A program made the translations under genes and the position numbers. 6,870 nt of DNA, from the NCBI GenBank assembly GCA_022511285.1, contig JAFLRW010000098.1, forward strand, positions 1-6,870. The letters run 5' to 3'. The notes under the pieces are model-generated. The model searched no databases. It was given only the letters and a program-made list of their open reading frames with translations, and was not told the DNA's origin. This DNA comes from Duncaniella sp. Lineage in GTDB: Bacteria; Bacteroidota; Bacteroidia; Bacteroidales; Muribaculaceae. Each line of letters opens with the position of its first letter. The first letter of the stretch is position 1. Shown piece after piece: positions 1 to 6,559 of the stretch.

Positions 1-38
1 CCTTTTTTGTTATTTTGCGGCTTTTGATTGTTTGCCAT
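1..38 (-). CDS. ftsH: Probable FtsH N-terminus (partial, runs off left edge)
   Basis: An ATG at 38-36 opens a reading frame that leaves the window after 12 full codons, reading MANNQKPQNNKK. A short, polar, Asn/Lys-rich start like this is typical of the cytoplasmic N-terminus of Bacteroidales FtsH, ahead of its first membrane helix. FtsH is a membrane-anchored AAA+ zinc protease that degrades misfolded and regulatory membrane proteins. The frame starts 26 bases after the rsfS stop on the same strand, and rsfS-ftsH is a common pair in Bacteroidales, so co-transcription is likely. No Shine-Dalgarno sequence is visible. The identity rests mainly on gene order and N-terminal composition, since no diagnostic domain lies inside the window. 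Confidence 0.55.
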   Translation of the reverse strand, partial: MANNQKPQNNKK

Positions 39-64
39 AAGGGGTGTGAGATGAAATAGTGGTT

Positions 65-427
65 TTAATCAAGGTCGGGGATGTCAGAAATAACTGCATC
101 GTTCCAAAGGCCTTCGAGGTCGTAGAGGGAACGCGTTTCGGGAAGGAATACGTGGACAAGAGTGTCGCCATAGTCAATAACAATCCACTGCGCATTAGTA
201 TAGCCATCGTAATTGAACGGCTTGATGCGAGCATTCTCAAGGAGGAACTCACGGACAGAATCGGCCACAGCAGCCACGTGCTGTGAGGATGTGCCCTCAC
301 AAATCACAAATCGCTGAGCGGCAGCGCTTTCAATGTCGCTTAGGTCAACTACAGTGATTTTGCGGCCTTTGCGTTCGCGAATGCCATCGATTATGAGAGG
401 AAGTATATCACGAGAATTTGTGGTCAT
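65..427 (-). CDS. rsfS: Ribosome silencing factor RsfS (DUF143/Iojap family)
   Basis: RsfS binds ribosomal protein L14 on the 50S subunit and blocks subunit joining, which lowers translation in stationary phase or starvation. The 120-residue length is normal for the family. Family hallmarks are visible: KITVVDLSD at 23-31, QRFVICEGTSS at 38-48 followed by a helix ending in ADSVREFL, then WIVIDYGDTLVHVF at 81-94 and the C-terminal LYDLEGLWNDA at 101-111. The protein is soluble, with no signal peptide or membrane segment. The gene begins with ATG and ends in TAA. It lies 26 bases upstream of the probable ftsH start and 61 bases downstream of yigZ, so it may begin its own transcription unit, although I find no promoter matching the Bacteroides consensus in that spacer. 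Identification is secure. Confidence 0.97.
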   Translation of the reverse strand: MTTNSRDILPLIIDGIRERKGRKITVVDLSDIESAAAQRFVICEGTSSQHVAAVADSVREFLLENARIKPFNYDGYTNAQWIVIDYGDTLVHVFLPETRSLYDLEGLWNDAVISDIPDLD

Positions 428-488
428 AAATTGAGATGAATAGATGATAATCTTTATGATCTGTGTTATTATAACATAAAACCAAGCA

Positions 489-1097
489 TTAAGGTTCTTG
501 CAGCGAAATGCCTGAAATGGCAGCTATCCTTGCCGAAATTTCAGGCAGCATATCGAGAGGGAGAGACAATGTCAAAGAGCAAGTATTGTCAAACGATTGA
601 TTAGCAATCGTTACGGGGTCAGAACCGGAGTAATACTTGACAAGCGTCATCACAGGATTCATAGCGAGATATGGAAATGTGAATGACAGCGATGTCATCT
701 CCCGTCCCTCAACAGAGCCGGCATCCTCAAGAGCCAACCGCGCAGCTTCGCGATAAGCCGCAATCAACCCGGAGGTGCCAAGCTTGATGCCGCCGAAGTA
801 TCTCACCACAATCACAGCAACATCCGTCAGCCCTAAAGAATTGATCTGCCCGAGGATAGGCTTCCCTGCCGTTCCGGAAGGCTCTCCATTATCTGACGAC
901 AGAAATGTGAGCCTATCGGCTCCCACCATATAAGCCCAACACACGTGGCGAGCATCGTGATACTCATTGGAATAAAGCGCCACCGCCGCTCGAGCTTCCT
1001 CAGGTGATGTGACCGGAATCGCAAAGGCAAGGAAACGACTCATCTTTTCACGAAAGACAGCCTCGCCTTGATGAGCTATTGTCAAAAATCGTGCCAA
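489..1097 (-). CDS. yigZ: YigZ/IMPACT family protein (UPF0029), TTG start
   Basis: This is a member of the YigZ/IMPACT family, soluble proteins of two alpha/beta domains whose bacterial role is not well defined; the eukaryotic relative IMPACT acts on translational control through GCN1/GCN2. The conserved N-terminal domain shows SRFLAFAIPV at 20-29, HVCWAYMVGA at 51-60, SSDNGEPSGTAGKPIL at 67-82 and VVRYFGGIKLGTSGLI at 97-112. The C-terminal part from about 133 fits the UPF0029 ferredoxin-like domain. The length of 202 residues is typical. The start is inferred to be TTG at 1097-1095: the frame is closed by TAA at 1109-1107 just upstream, and the first internal ATG (residue 19) would remove family-typical N-terminal sequence. 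The gene follows the queA stop by 4 bases, so it is almost certainly the last gene of the ftsX-to-queA run. No Shine-Dalgarno sequence is seen. Confidence 0.93.
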   Translation of the reverse strand: MARFLTIAHQGEAVFREKMSRFLAFAIPVTSPEEARAAVALYSNEYHDARHVCWAYMVGADRLTFLSSDNGEPSGTAGKPILGQINSLGLTDVAVIVVRYFGGIKLGTSGLIAAYREAARLALEDAGSVEGREMTSLSFTFPYLAMNPVMTLVKYYSGSDPVTIANQSFDNTCSLTLSLPLDMLPEISARIAAISGISLQEP

Positions 1098-1101
1098 ACT
1101 C

Positions 1102-2151
1102 TCAGATTATAAGCATCGAGTCGCCGTAGACACCAAATTTATACTCCTCTTTAACCGCCTTTTTGTAGGCCTCCATAATCAAATCGTAACCGCCAAATGC
1201 CGACACCATCATAAGCATAGTTGAATAAGGGAGATGGAAATTGGTGAGCAGAGCGTTTGTGACAGTAAAGTCGTAGGGAGGGAATATGAATTTGTTGGTC
1301 CATCCGGTGTAGGTCTTCATATGACCACCCATGCTGACAGCACTTGCAATGGCACGAAGCACCGAAGTGCCCACAGCCACCACCTTATGGCCGGCATCCT
1401 TTGTGGCGTTGACATTGCTGACAAGTTCTTCAGATGCCACCATCTCCTCAGAGTCCATACGATGTTTAGTCAAGTCCTCGACGTCAATCTCGCGATAGTT
1501 GCCCAAGCCACTATGGATGGTGATAAATTCCTGGCCGACACCCTTGATTTCGAGACGTTTCAAGAGCTCGCGAGAGAAATGGAGCCCCACACCGGAAGCC
1601 ACCACAGCTCCCTCACGCTTAGCGTAGATAGTCTGATAGCGCTCGGCATCCTCAGGTGTTGACTCCCGCTTGATATAGAAAGGTAAAGGAGTTGAACCTA
1701 ATTTGAAAAGATCAGCCTTAAACTCATCGTGGGGACCATCATATAGGAAACGGAGAGTTCTACCGCGAGACGTGGTATTGTCAATCACCTCCGCCACCAT
1801 AGATTCATCCTCGCCGAAATAAAGCTTATTGCCAATACGAATTTTACGAGCCGGCTCTACAAGCACATCCCACAGCTTGCCTTCGGCACTAAGCTCGCGC
1901 AGCAGGAAGACTTCAATCTTGGCACCGGTTTTCTCCTTGTTGCCATAAAGGAGGGCGGGGAATACGAGCGAATCGTTGTAGACAAAGAGGTCGCCATCGT
2001 CAAAAAAGTTAATCACCTCCTTAAACTCATGGTTCTCAATGGAGCCGGTCTTGCGGTTGACCACCATAAGGCGAGCGTCATCACGCTCCTCGGCCGGATG
2101 CTGTGCAATGAGCTCCTCGGGGAGCTTGAATTTGAATTGTGAGAGTTTCAT
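1102..2151 (-). CDS. queA: tRNA preQ1(34) S-adenosylmethionine ribosyltransferase-isomerase QueA
   Basis: QueA transfers the ribosyl group of S-adenosylmethionine to preQ1 at the tRNA wobble position 34 and isomerises it to epoxyqueuosine, a late step of queuosine synthesis. The 349-residue length fits the family, and the start MKLSQFKFKLPEELIAQHP is typical. Family blocks include VYNDSLVFPALLYG at 57-70, IEVFLLREL at 79-87, LVEPARKIRIG at 97-107, GLHFSRELLKRLEIKG at 189-204, LTKHRMDSE at 227-235 and TNFHLPYSTMLMMVSAFGG at 303-321. Several positions I know as nearly invariant differ: the usual PARL reads PALL (65-68), the usual APTAGLHF reads ASGVGLHF (185-192), and the usual GTT-x-VR region reads GTSVLR (261-266). 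The frame is intact over its full length, so these look like real divergence, not decay. It lies 30 bases after truB and 4 before yigZ. No other queuosine gene is in the window. Confidence 0.95.
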   Translation of the reverse strand: MKLSQFKFKLPEELIAQHPAEERDDARLMVVNRKTGSIENHEFKEVINFFDDGDLFVYNDSLVFPALLYGNKEKTGAKIEVFLLRELSAEGKLWDVLVEPARKIRIGNKLYFGEDESMVAEVIDNTTSRGRTLRFLYDGPHDEFKADLFKLGSTPLPFYIKRESTPEDAERYQTIYAKREGAVVASGVGLHFSRELLKRLEIKGVGQEFITIHSGLGNYREIDVEDLTKHRMDSEEMVASEELVSNVNATKDAGHKVVAVGTSVLRAIASAVSMGGHMKTYTGWTNKFIFPPYDFTVTNALLTNFHLPYSTMLMMVSAFGGYDLIMEAYKKAVKEEYKFGVYGDSMLII

Positions 2152-2181
2152 TAATAAATATATGGTGTGTATGAGTGATTT

Positions 2182-2901
2182 TTATTCAATTTCAGGCATA
2201 ACTACATCGGCATTGCGAATGATTTCCACTGCACGGTCCACACTCAGGCAATCGTCAATGGAGATATCACCCACTCGAGTTCTTCTCAAAGCTGTGAGGT
2301 GGGCTCCTGAGCTGAGAGCCTCGCCGATATCGCGAGCGAGAGCACGGATATAGGTGCCTTTACTGCAAACTATACGCAAGGTCAACGACATCTCCTGCTG
2401 ACAGAAATCGACAATCTCTATTTCGTCAATCACGAGCTCTTTGGGCTTCAGCTCCACGTCGCGTCCTTTGCGCGCCATAGTGTAAGCCCTGTGTCCGTCA
2501 ACCTTGCAAGCAGAAAAGGCCGGGGGCACCTGCTCGATGCGACCTCTGAAACGAGTAAGCACCTGTTCAATCATCTCCCCTGTGATGTGGTCGGTGGGGA
2601 AATAGGCATCAATCTCAGTCTCAAGGTCGAATGACGGGGTTGTAGCACCAAGCTGCAACGTGGCAACATACTCTTTGACGCCAGCCTGGAGCTGTTCAAT
2701 GAGCTTAGTGGAACGACCAGTGACCACAATCATCACTCCTGTGGCAAGAGGATCAAGCGTTCCGGCATGGCCCACCTTGAGCTTTCGTATATGCAGGCGA
2801 TGCTGTATGACACTGCGCAGACGCTTCACCACATCAAATGAGGTCCATTCGAGCGGCTTATCAATCCACAGAGTCTCTCCGGCAATAAAATCAAACGCCA
2901 T
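2182..2901 (-). CDS. truB: tRNA pseudouridine(55) synthase TruB
   Basis: TruB converts uridine 55 of the T-loop to pseudouridine in nearly all elongator tRNAs and also helps tRNA fold. Family motifs appear in order: WIDKPLEWTSFDVV at 12-25, GHAGTLDPLATGVM at 44-57 with the catalytic aspartate D50, KEYVATLQLG at 76-85 with the base-stacking tyrosine Y78, PPAFSACKVDGHRAY at 126-140, and GTYIRALARDIGEAL at 182-196. The domain ends at LTALRRTRVGDISIDD (about 202-217). At 239 residues the protein is much shorter than E. coli TruB (314). Only about 20 residues follow the catalytic domain, so the C-terminal PUA domain is absent; short forms of this kind occur in Bacteroidales. The gene starts with ATG 9 bases after the uppP stop, which points to one transcript. 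Confidence 0.97.
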   Translation of the reverse strand: MAFDFIAGETLWIDKPLEWTSFDVVKRLRSVIQHRLHIRKLKVGHAGTLDPLATGVMIVVTGRSTKLIEQLQAGVKEYVATLQLGATTPSFDLETEIDAYFPTDHITGEMIEQVLTRFRGRIEQVPPAFSACKVDGHRAYTMARKGRDVELKPKELVIDEIEIVDFCQQEMSLTLRIVCSKGTYIRALARDIGEALSSGAHLTALRRTRVGDISIDDCLSVDRAVEIIRNADVVMPEIE

Positions 2902-2910
2902 ATCTATCGG

Positions 2911-3729
2911 TTACCAAAGGATACAAAGCATACCGACAGCCAGGCAGTAGAGAGCAAACCAAATGAGTTTCCCTTTTTTGACCAGACTAATCATCCACTT
3001 GCAGGCGATACAACCCACCACAAATGATGCAATAAACCCTATAGCCAAGGGGAGCACCCCGATGCTCTGCCCCATACCTTCACCGGCCAAAATATCTTTG
3101 ACACCGAGCAGAGCCTCGCCGAGGATGGGAATTACCACCATAAAAAACGAGAACTGTGCAATACGGTCACGCTTGTCGCCAAGAAGCAAACCGGTGGCAA
3201 TCGTAGTACCCGAGCGGCTGAGACCAGGCAATACAGCCACAGCCTGGGCGCATCCGATAATAAGAGCGTCAAGCCAGGTTATATCGTGGCCGGCGGAGTT
3301 ATAACGACTTTCGCGCGAAGGATTGCGGAAAAAATCAGCAAAGGCAAGAAGAGATGCTGTAACGAGCAGGCATACACCTACGGTGGTGAGCGAACCTCCG
3401 AAGAAACTCTCAACCACATCCTTAAAACACAATCCTACTACTGCCACAGGAATGCAGGAGAGAAGGATTTTGCACACATAGAAGAACTTATCATCGCGTG
3501 CAAAAGTAAAAAATGACTTACACAAGGGCACGAACTCACGCCAAAGCACAACTATGGTGGAGAGCACCGTGGCAACGTGTAGAGCCACATCAAACTCTAA
3601 AGCATCGGCACCGGAGAGGTCAAGGCCAAGGATTTCGCGAAATATCTCAAGATGTCCGCTTGAGCTAACGGGCAGATACTCGGCCAAACCCTGAACTATG
3701 CCGAGAATTAAGGCATCTAACCAACTCAT
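2911..3729 (-). CDS. uppP: Undecaprenyl-diphosphate phosphatase UppP (BacA)
   Basis: UppP is an integral membrane enzyme that removes a phosphate from undecaprenyl diphosphate, recycling the lipid carrier for peptidoglycan and surface polysaccharides; high levels give bacitracin resistance. Both signature segments are intact: AEYLPVSSSGHLE near residues 16-27 (catalytic Glu, Ser and His) and PGLSRSGTTIATGLLLGDKR beginning near residue 167, which contains the essential arginine. The protein is strongly hydrophobic throughout, with roughly seven to eight membrane helices, and at 272 residues has normal length. I chose ATG at 3729-3727, giving MSWLDALILGIVQGL, which matches the usual family N-terminus. 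A GTG one codon upstream (3732-3730) would also be in frame and would overlap the DUF3098 stop codon by one base. The chosen ATG lies two bases after that TAG, an arrangement that favours translational coupling. Confidence 0.97.
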   Translation of the reverse strand: MSWLDALILGIVQGLAEYLPVSSSGHLEIFREILGLDLSGADALEFDVALHVATVLSTIVVLWREFVPLCKSFFTFARDDKFFYVCKILLSCIPVAVVGLCFKDVVESFFGGSLTTVGVCLLVTASLLAFADFFRNPSRESRYNSAGHDITWLDALIIGCAQAVAVLPGLSRSGTTIATGLLLGDKRDRIAQFSFFMVVIPILGEALLGVKDILAGEGMGQSIGVLPLAIGFIASFVVGCIACKWMISLVKKGKLIWFALYCLAVGMLCILW

Positions 3730-3731
3730 CA

Positions 3732-4010
3732 CTATTTATTTTTCCCTTTATACATTATTGCATATCCCATGAATACAAATCCCAGCAGCGATATGGCCGG
3801 ACCTACGATGATGCGGCGTGCTGAAAAAATATCCGGATTAAAAGTCTCCCATCCTGTGGCACCGCCCAGCATAAGAAGAAAGCCTACAACAATCATTGCA
3901 CCCGCAATGGCCATAAGGCGAAAATTGGCAGGAAGGAGAGGCATTTGTTCTTTATCCTCGCGGATGAGGCGGTCTGTGTCAGACGATGGTTTAGTACGTT
4001 TAATTGCCAT
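3732..4010 (-). CDS. DUF3098 family small membrane protein
   Basis: This 92-residue protein belongs to the DUF3098 family, found mainly in Bacteroidota and lacking an assigned function. It has a polar, charged N-terminus (about 1-30), a first membrane helix at about 32-50 (ending in LLMLGG), a short loop containing GWETFNPDIFSARRI at 53-67, a second helix at about 68-86, and a basic tail ending YKGKNK. Both ends therefore probably face the cytoplasm, with the loop outside. There is no signal peptide or enzymatic motif. The gene sits 26 bases after ftsX and directly abuts uppP, with the two reading frames meeting at TAGTGATG. This conserved position between a division protein and the lipid-carrier phosphatase suggests, but does not show, a role in envelope growth. 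Family membership is from recall of length, loop sequence and position. Confidence 0.88.
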   Translation of the reverse strand: MAIKRTKPSSDTDRLIREDKEQMPLLPANFRLMAIAGAMIVVGFLLMLGGATGWETFNPDIFSARRIIVGPAISLLGFVFMGYAIMYKGKNK

Positions 4011-4036
4011 ATGAGAAAATGTGAGTAGATAATCTA

Positions 4037-4915
4037 TTATTTAAAGAGCTGATCGTAGGAGAGCGAAAGGTATCTATTGCATGCCACCAAAGAAGCTGCA
4101 AGGCAAATAATGATGCCCACCACCACCATTGCCGCCATAATCAAAGCTGTGTCCATAACCATCACAGCATCGCCTATCGAGGGGTCGAAACGTGAAGTGC
4201 CTCCGAGAATCAGGCCGAGCCCTACACAGGCTATAACTGATGCAATCAGGCCGTTGAGCAAGTTTTCAAGCAAAAACGGCCTGCGAATAAAGCCCGGAGT
4301 GGCTCCAACGAGCTGCATAGTGTTAATAAGAAAGCGACGTGAATAGACTGTAAGACGCACGGTGTTGAAAATCAAAACAAACGACACAGCTAAAAGCGCC
4401 ACGGCGATGATGATTAGCGTCAAAGAAACAGAATGGAGCGTATTTCCCACCTTATCAATGAGTTCGGTGGACACTCTCACATCACTCACCTGAGGGAGCA
4501 AGCCGAAGGGGGAACTTAAGAGATGAATGGAATCTGAGTGGGCGTAGGGCGGCAACACCTTTACTTCAAGCTCGGGCAGAAAAGGGTTGATGCCGGCCAA
4601 CTGCATAATATCCTCATCGTCTCCCACCAGGTTCTGCCATCTGTCAAGGATTACCTCAGGCGAAGTGTAGACCACCTCTTTAACCCCCTGAGTGGATTTA
4701 AGGCGGGTGGTAATAGACTCAATCTCCGAAGCGGTGGTGCCTTCATCAAGAATCAACACAAAACCCATGTTCTCGCGCACAGAATTTGTGATGCGGTGAG
4801 TAACACTCCCTACTGTAGCGGCAAGTCCAAGAATCAGCAACACAAGAGCCACCGACATTATTGCCGTTGCGCGTGTGCTGAGAAGCGGGAGGCGAAAGTG
4901 CAACTTTTTGGCCAT
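4037..4915 (-). CDS. ftsX: Cell division protein FtsX (FtsEX permease subunit)
   Basis: FtsX is the membrane half of the FtsEX ABC-type complex, which uses ATP hydrolysis by FtsE to activate peptidoglycan hydrolases at the division site. The 292-residue protein has the four-helix FtsX layout: a short cytoplasmic N-terminus, helix 1 at about 17-38, a periplasmic domain at about 39-162, helix 2 at about 163-185, helix 3 at about 217-238 and helix 4 at about 255-277. The cytoplasmic segment RRFLINTMQLVGATPGFI (193-210), followed by RRPFLLENLLNGLIAS, is a clear FtsX signature. No ftsE gene is adjacent, so the ATPase must be encoded elsewhere. ftsX is the first gene of the six-gene run, with a consensus-like promoter immediately upstream. 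It ends in TAA 26 bases before DUF3098. Confidence 0.96.
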   Translation of the reverse strand: MAKKLHFRLPLLSTRATAIMSVALVLLILGLAATVGSVTHRITNSVRENMGFVLILDEGTTASEIESITTRLKSTQGVKEVVYTSPEVILDRWQNLVGDDEDIMQLAGINPFLPELEVKVLPPYAHSDSIHLLSSPFGLLPQVSDVRVSTELIDKVGNTLHSVSLTLIIIAVALLAVSFVLIFNTVRLTVYSRRFLINTMQLVGATPGFIRRPFLLENLLNGLIASVIACVGLGLILGGTSRFDPSIGDAVMVMDTALIMAAMVVVGIIICLAASLVACNRYLSLSYDQLFK

Positions 4916-4932
4916 AATAATGAAAATTAGAG

Positions 4933-4964
4933 CAAATTTACAACCTCACGCAGCCGTTGTCAAG
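4933..4964 (-). promoter_or_regulatory. Bacteroides-type promoter upstream of ftsX
   Basis: On the minus strand, CTTG (4964-4961) is followed after 20 bases by TAAATTTG (4940-4933). The second box matches the Bacteroides primary-sigma -7 consensus TAnnTTTG exactly, the first matches the -33 box TTTG at three of four positions, and the spacing is within the usual 19-21. Transcription would start near 4926-4928, leaving a leader of roughly 12 bases before the ftsX ATG at 4915. The promoter lies in the 63-base gap after the CPBP gene. It suggests that the ftsX run is transcribed independently, although read-through from trmN6/CPBP is also possible since I see no terminator between them. Confidence 0.72.
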
Positions 4965-4978
4965 GATTTTAATATTCA

Positions 4979-5812
4979 TTAACGTCTGCGAGCCATTCGT
5001 GAGATGAGCACGGCTGTCACTATCACAGATCCGATGCAGAGAGCATAGTCACCGACACCAATGGAATCAATGGCGGCTACGGGATACTTATAGGAGAGGA
5101 CATAGATAGCATTATTGAAAGCGTGAACGATGACAGCAAGCCATAAAGAGCCTGACCAATAAAACAGATAGCCAAACCAAGCGCCGAGGAGCACACGGGG
5201 GAAAAATCCGAAAAACTGGAAATGAAATATGCTGAAAATAACAGCAGTCAGCCATATTGATGTGTGGATGCCGAGCGGTCCGGAGGCAATGAGGCGCTGC
5301 AATGTGCCGCGGAAAAACAATTCCTCGCTAAACCCCGCCAGCACTCCGACTATGAGCAGTGACACCACCGTGACTCCCAAGCCGCTGCCGCTGAGCATCA
5401 AAGCCACCGACTCTGCCGCACGATTTTCGGCATTTCGCATCCACTCTTCGACCGGAGCACACCACCGCGGCAGTGAAATATGTGCATTCCACTCAATGAT
5501 TACGTTCATAGCAGGGATAGAGGCTATCATCACCGCCACAGCCAGCAGAAGTTGCGATATGCGCATCGGCCTGTCAATGCCGAGCATCGTTGCCGGAAGG
5601 GCGGACACCATTACCGATGTGGCCATGGCCGGGAGCACAAAAGCTATCAAATCCTGAGCAATGGTGGCAAGTCGCAACATTCTGGCAGCATCGGCTCCTG
5701 TGCGGTTCAATAATATTCCGGCCACTAATCCGGCCAAGACCAGACATACAAAAGTTATGACAAGAAAATAGAACAGACGCTTGGTGTAATTATAACGATA
5801 TCCTAAGTTCAT
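4979..5812 (-). CDS. CPBP-family intramembrane glutamic endopeptidase (Rce1-like)
   Basis: This 277-residue polytopic membrane protein carries all three motifs of the CPBP (CAAX protease and bacteriocin-processing) family. They are EExxxR as SEELFFRG with E163, E164 and R168, FxxxH as FSIFH with F193 and H197, and HxxxN as HAFNN with H230 and N234. These residues form the intramembrane active site. About eight hydrophobic segments are apparent, at roughly 14-38, 52-75, 86-107, 146-162, 184-200, 203-219, 222-239 and 254-271. The tail ends in a basic cluster, RMARRR. The substrate is unknown. Bacterial relatives include bacteriocin-immunity and processing proteins, but no peptide or bacteriocin gene is visible nearby, so immunity is not supported. 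The ATG overlaps the trmN6 stop as ATGA, implying translational coupling. The catalytic set is complete, so activity is likely. Confidence 0.93.
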   Translation of the reverse strand: MNLGYRYNYTKRLFYFLVITFVCLVLAGLVAGILLNRTGADAARMLRLATIAQDLIAFVLPAMATSVMVSALPATMLGIDRPMRISQLLLAVAVMIASIPAMNVIIEWNAHISLPRWCAPVEEWMRNAENRAAESVALMLSGSGLGVTVVSLLIVGVLAGFSEELFFRGTLQRLIASGPLGIHTSIWLTAVIFSIFHFQFFGFFPRVLLGAWFGYLFYWSGSLWLAVIVHAFNNAIYVLSYKYPVAAIDSIGVGDYALCIGSVIVTAVLISRMARRR

Positions 5813-6525
5813 GGGCGGTCAAGATAAAAAGTTGATGTAAGCGAAAGATACTCAGAGGTGTAGTTATTATCGACATCGCGAATACACAGAGAGGTGACGC
5901 CGGGAGCTGCAGGCGCAAACCCTACGAGCCACATAGTGCGTGACGGCTGACGCGATGCACGAGTGCAGACAGCGCATTTTTCAATAACATTGAGGCGGTT
6001 GAGACTTAACGAAAACTCAATCTCATCGTCGCGCGTCGATGGGACAATAAATGCAAGCCTGTCAGCCTCTGAGGCAAACAGACGCGAGGCTAACGCGATT
6101 AGTGACAAGGGGCAGAAATCCGACCCGTGGCGCGCAAGAGCCCGCGAGGCTGAGGGCGAACGCAACGGTTCGTTGAAAAACGGAGGATTGGCCACCAATA
6201 ACAAAGCGTCAGCTTTCGGGCGACGAATAGACAACACATCCCCCTCCAGAATCTCTATTCGCTCGGCCCAAGGGGATGTCGCAGCATTAGAACGCGCATC
6301 AGCGGCTGCACCGGAATCGAGCTCAACACCAATAATCCGAGTGGCGAGGCCCTCTGTGCGCTGCGCAAGCATCAAAGCGATGAGACCCGACCCGCATCCG
6401 GCGTCGATCACTACGTCAAAGCCCTTGACGGGAGTCCATGCGCCAAGCAACACTCCATCGGTGCCTATTTTCATTGCCGAATGGTCGTCAATCACGGCAA
6501 ATCTTTTGAACTGAAATTTTCCCAC
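5809..6525 (-). CDS. trmN6: tRNA1(Val) (adenine(37)-N6)-methyltransferase TrmN6 (YfiC), GTG start
   Basis: TrmN6 is a Rossmann-fold enzyme that uses S-adenosylmethionine to methylate N6 of adenine 37 in tRNA-Val. The 238-residue sequence opens with the family block FQFKRFAV (4-11) and SAMKIGTDGVLLGAW (16-30). It then has the cofactor-binding motif DAGCGSGLIALMLAQR (41-56), the acidic VELD at the end of the second strand (67-70), and the catalytic NPPFF (113-117) of amino-group methyltransferases. The start is read as GTG at 6525-6523: no ATG occurs upstream before the in-frame TAA near 6570-6568, and the first internal ATG (residue 18) would delete conserved sequence. Its stop overlaps the CPBP start. 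A divergent promoter region lies upstream. It is the third tRNA-modification enzyme in the window, with TruB and QueA. Confidence 0.93.
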   Translation of the reverse strand: MGKFQFKRFAVIDDHSAMKIGTDGVLLGAWTPVKGFDVVIDAGCGSGLIALMLAQRTEGLATRIIGVELDSGAAADARSNAATSPWAERIEILEGDVLSIRRPKADALLLVANPPFFNEPLRSPSASRALARHGSDFCPLSLIALASRLFASEADRLAFIVPSTRDDEIEFSLSLNRLNVIEKCAVCTRASRQPSRTMWLVGFAPAAPGVTSLCIRDVDNNYTSEYLSLTSTFYLDRP

Positions 6526-6559
6526 GATGAGATAACGCTCAAAAAGTGTTAAAAATTAT

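Noticed and set aside
428..488. Promoter or terminator in the spacer between yigZ and rsfS, including the small palindrome GTTATTATAAC at 465-475
   Set aside because: No TAnnTTTG box with a spaced TTTG is present, the palindrome has a one-base centre and cannot form a useful hairpin, and there is no GC-rich stem followed by a T run. A promoter for rsfS may exist, but I cannot point to it.
1134..1141. A TAAATTTG box on the minus strand inside the end of queA, about 37 bases ahead of yigZ, as a possible internal promoter
   Set aside because: It encodes the conserved C-terminal Tyr-Lys-Phe-Gly of QueA, and no TTTG-like -33 box occurs 19-21 bases upstream (the sequence there is A-rich).
1234..1662. 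142-codon open frame on the plus strand
   Set aside because: It lies wholly antisense to queA, has no recognisable domain, and reflects reverse-frame openness opposite a well-supported gene.
3286..3516. 76-codon plus-strand frame that looks like a small soluble protein
   Set aside because: It is fully antisense to uppP between its two signature motifs, and no promoter or family signal supports it.
4916..4990. Rho-independent terminator after the CPBP gene
   Set aside because: The only local symmetry is a weak AT stem near TAATGAATATTA with no following T run.
4979..5812. Bacteriocin immunity role for the CPBP protein
   Set aside because: No double-glycine leader peptide, bacteriocin precursor or ABC exporter gene is visible in the window.
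5963..6514. 183-codon open frame on the plus strand
   Set aside because: It is antisense to trmN6, which has clear catalytic motifs; the plus-frame translation is low-complexity, rich in Ser, Arg and Ala, and shows no family features.
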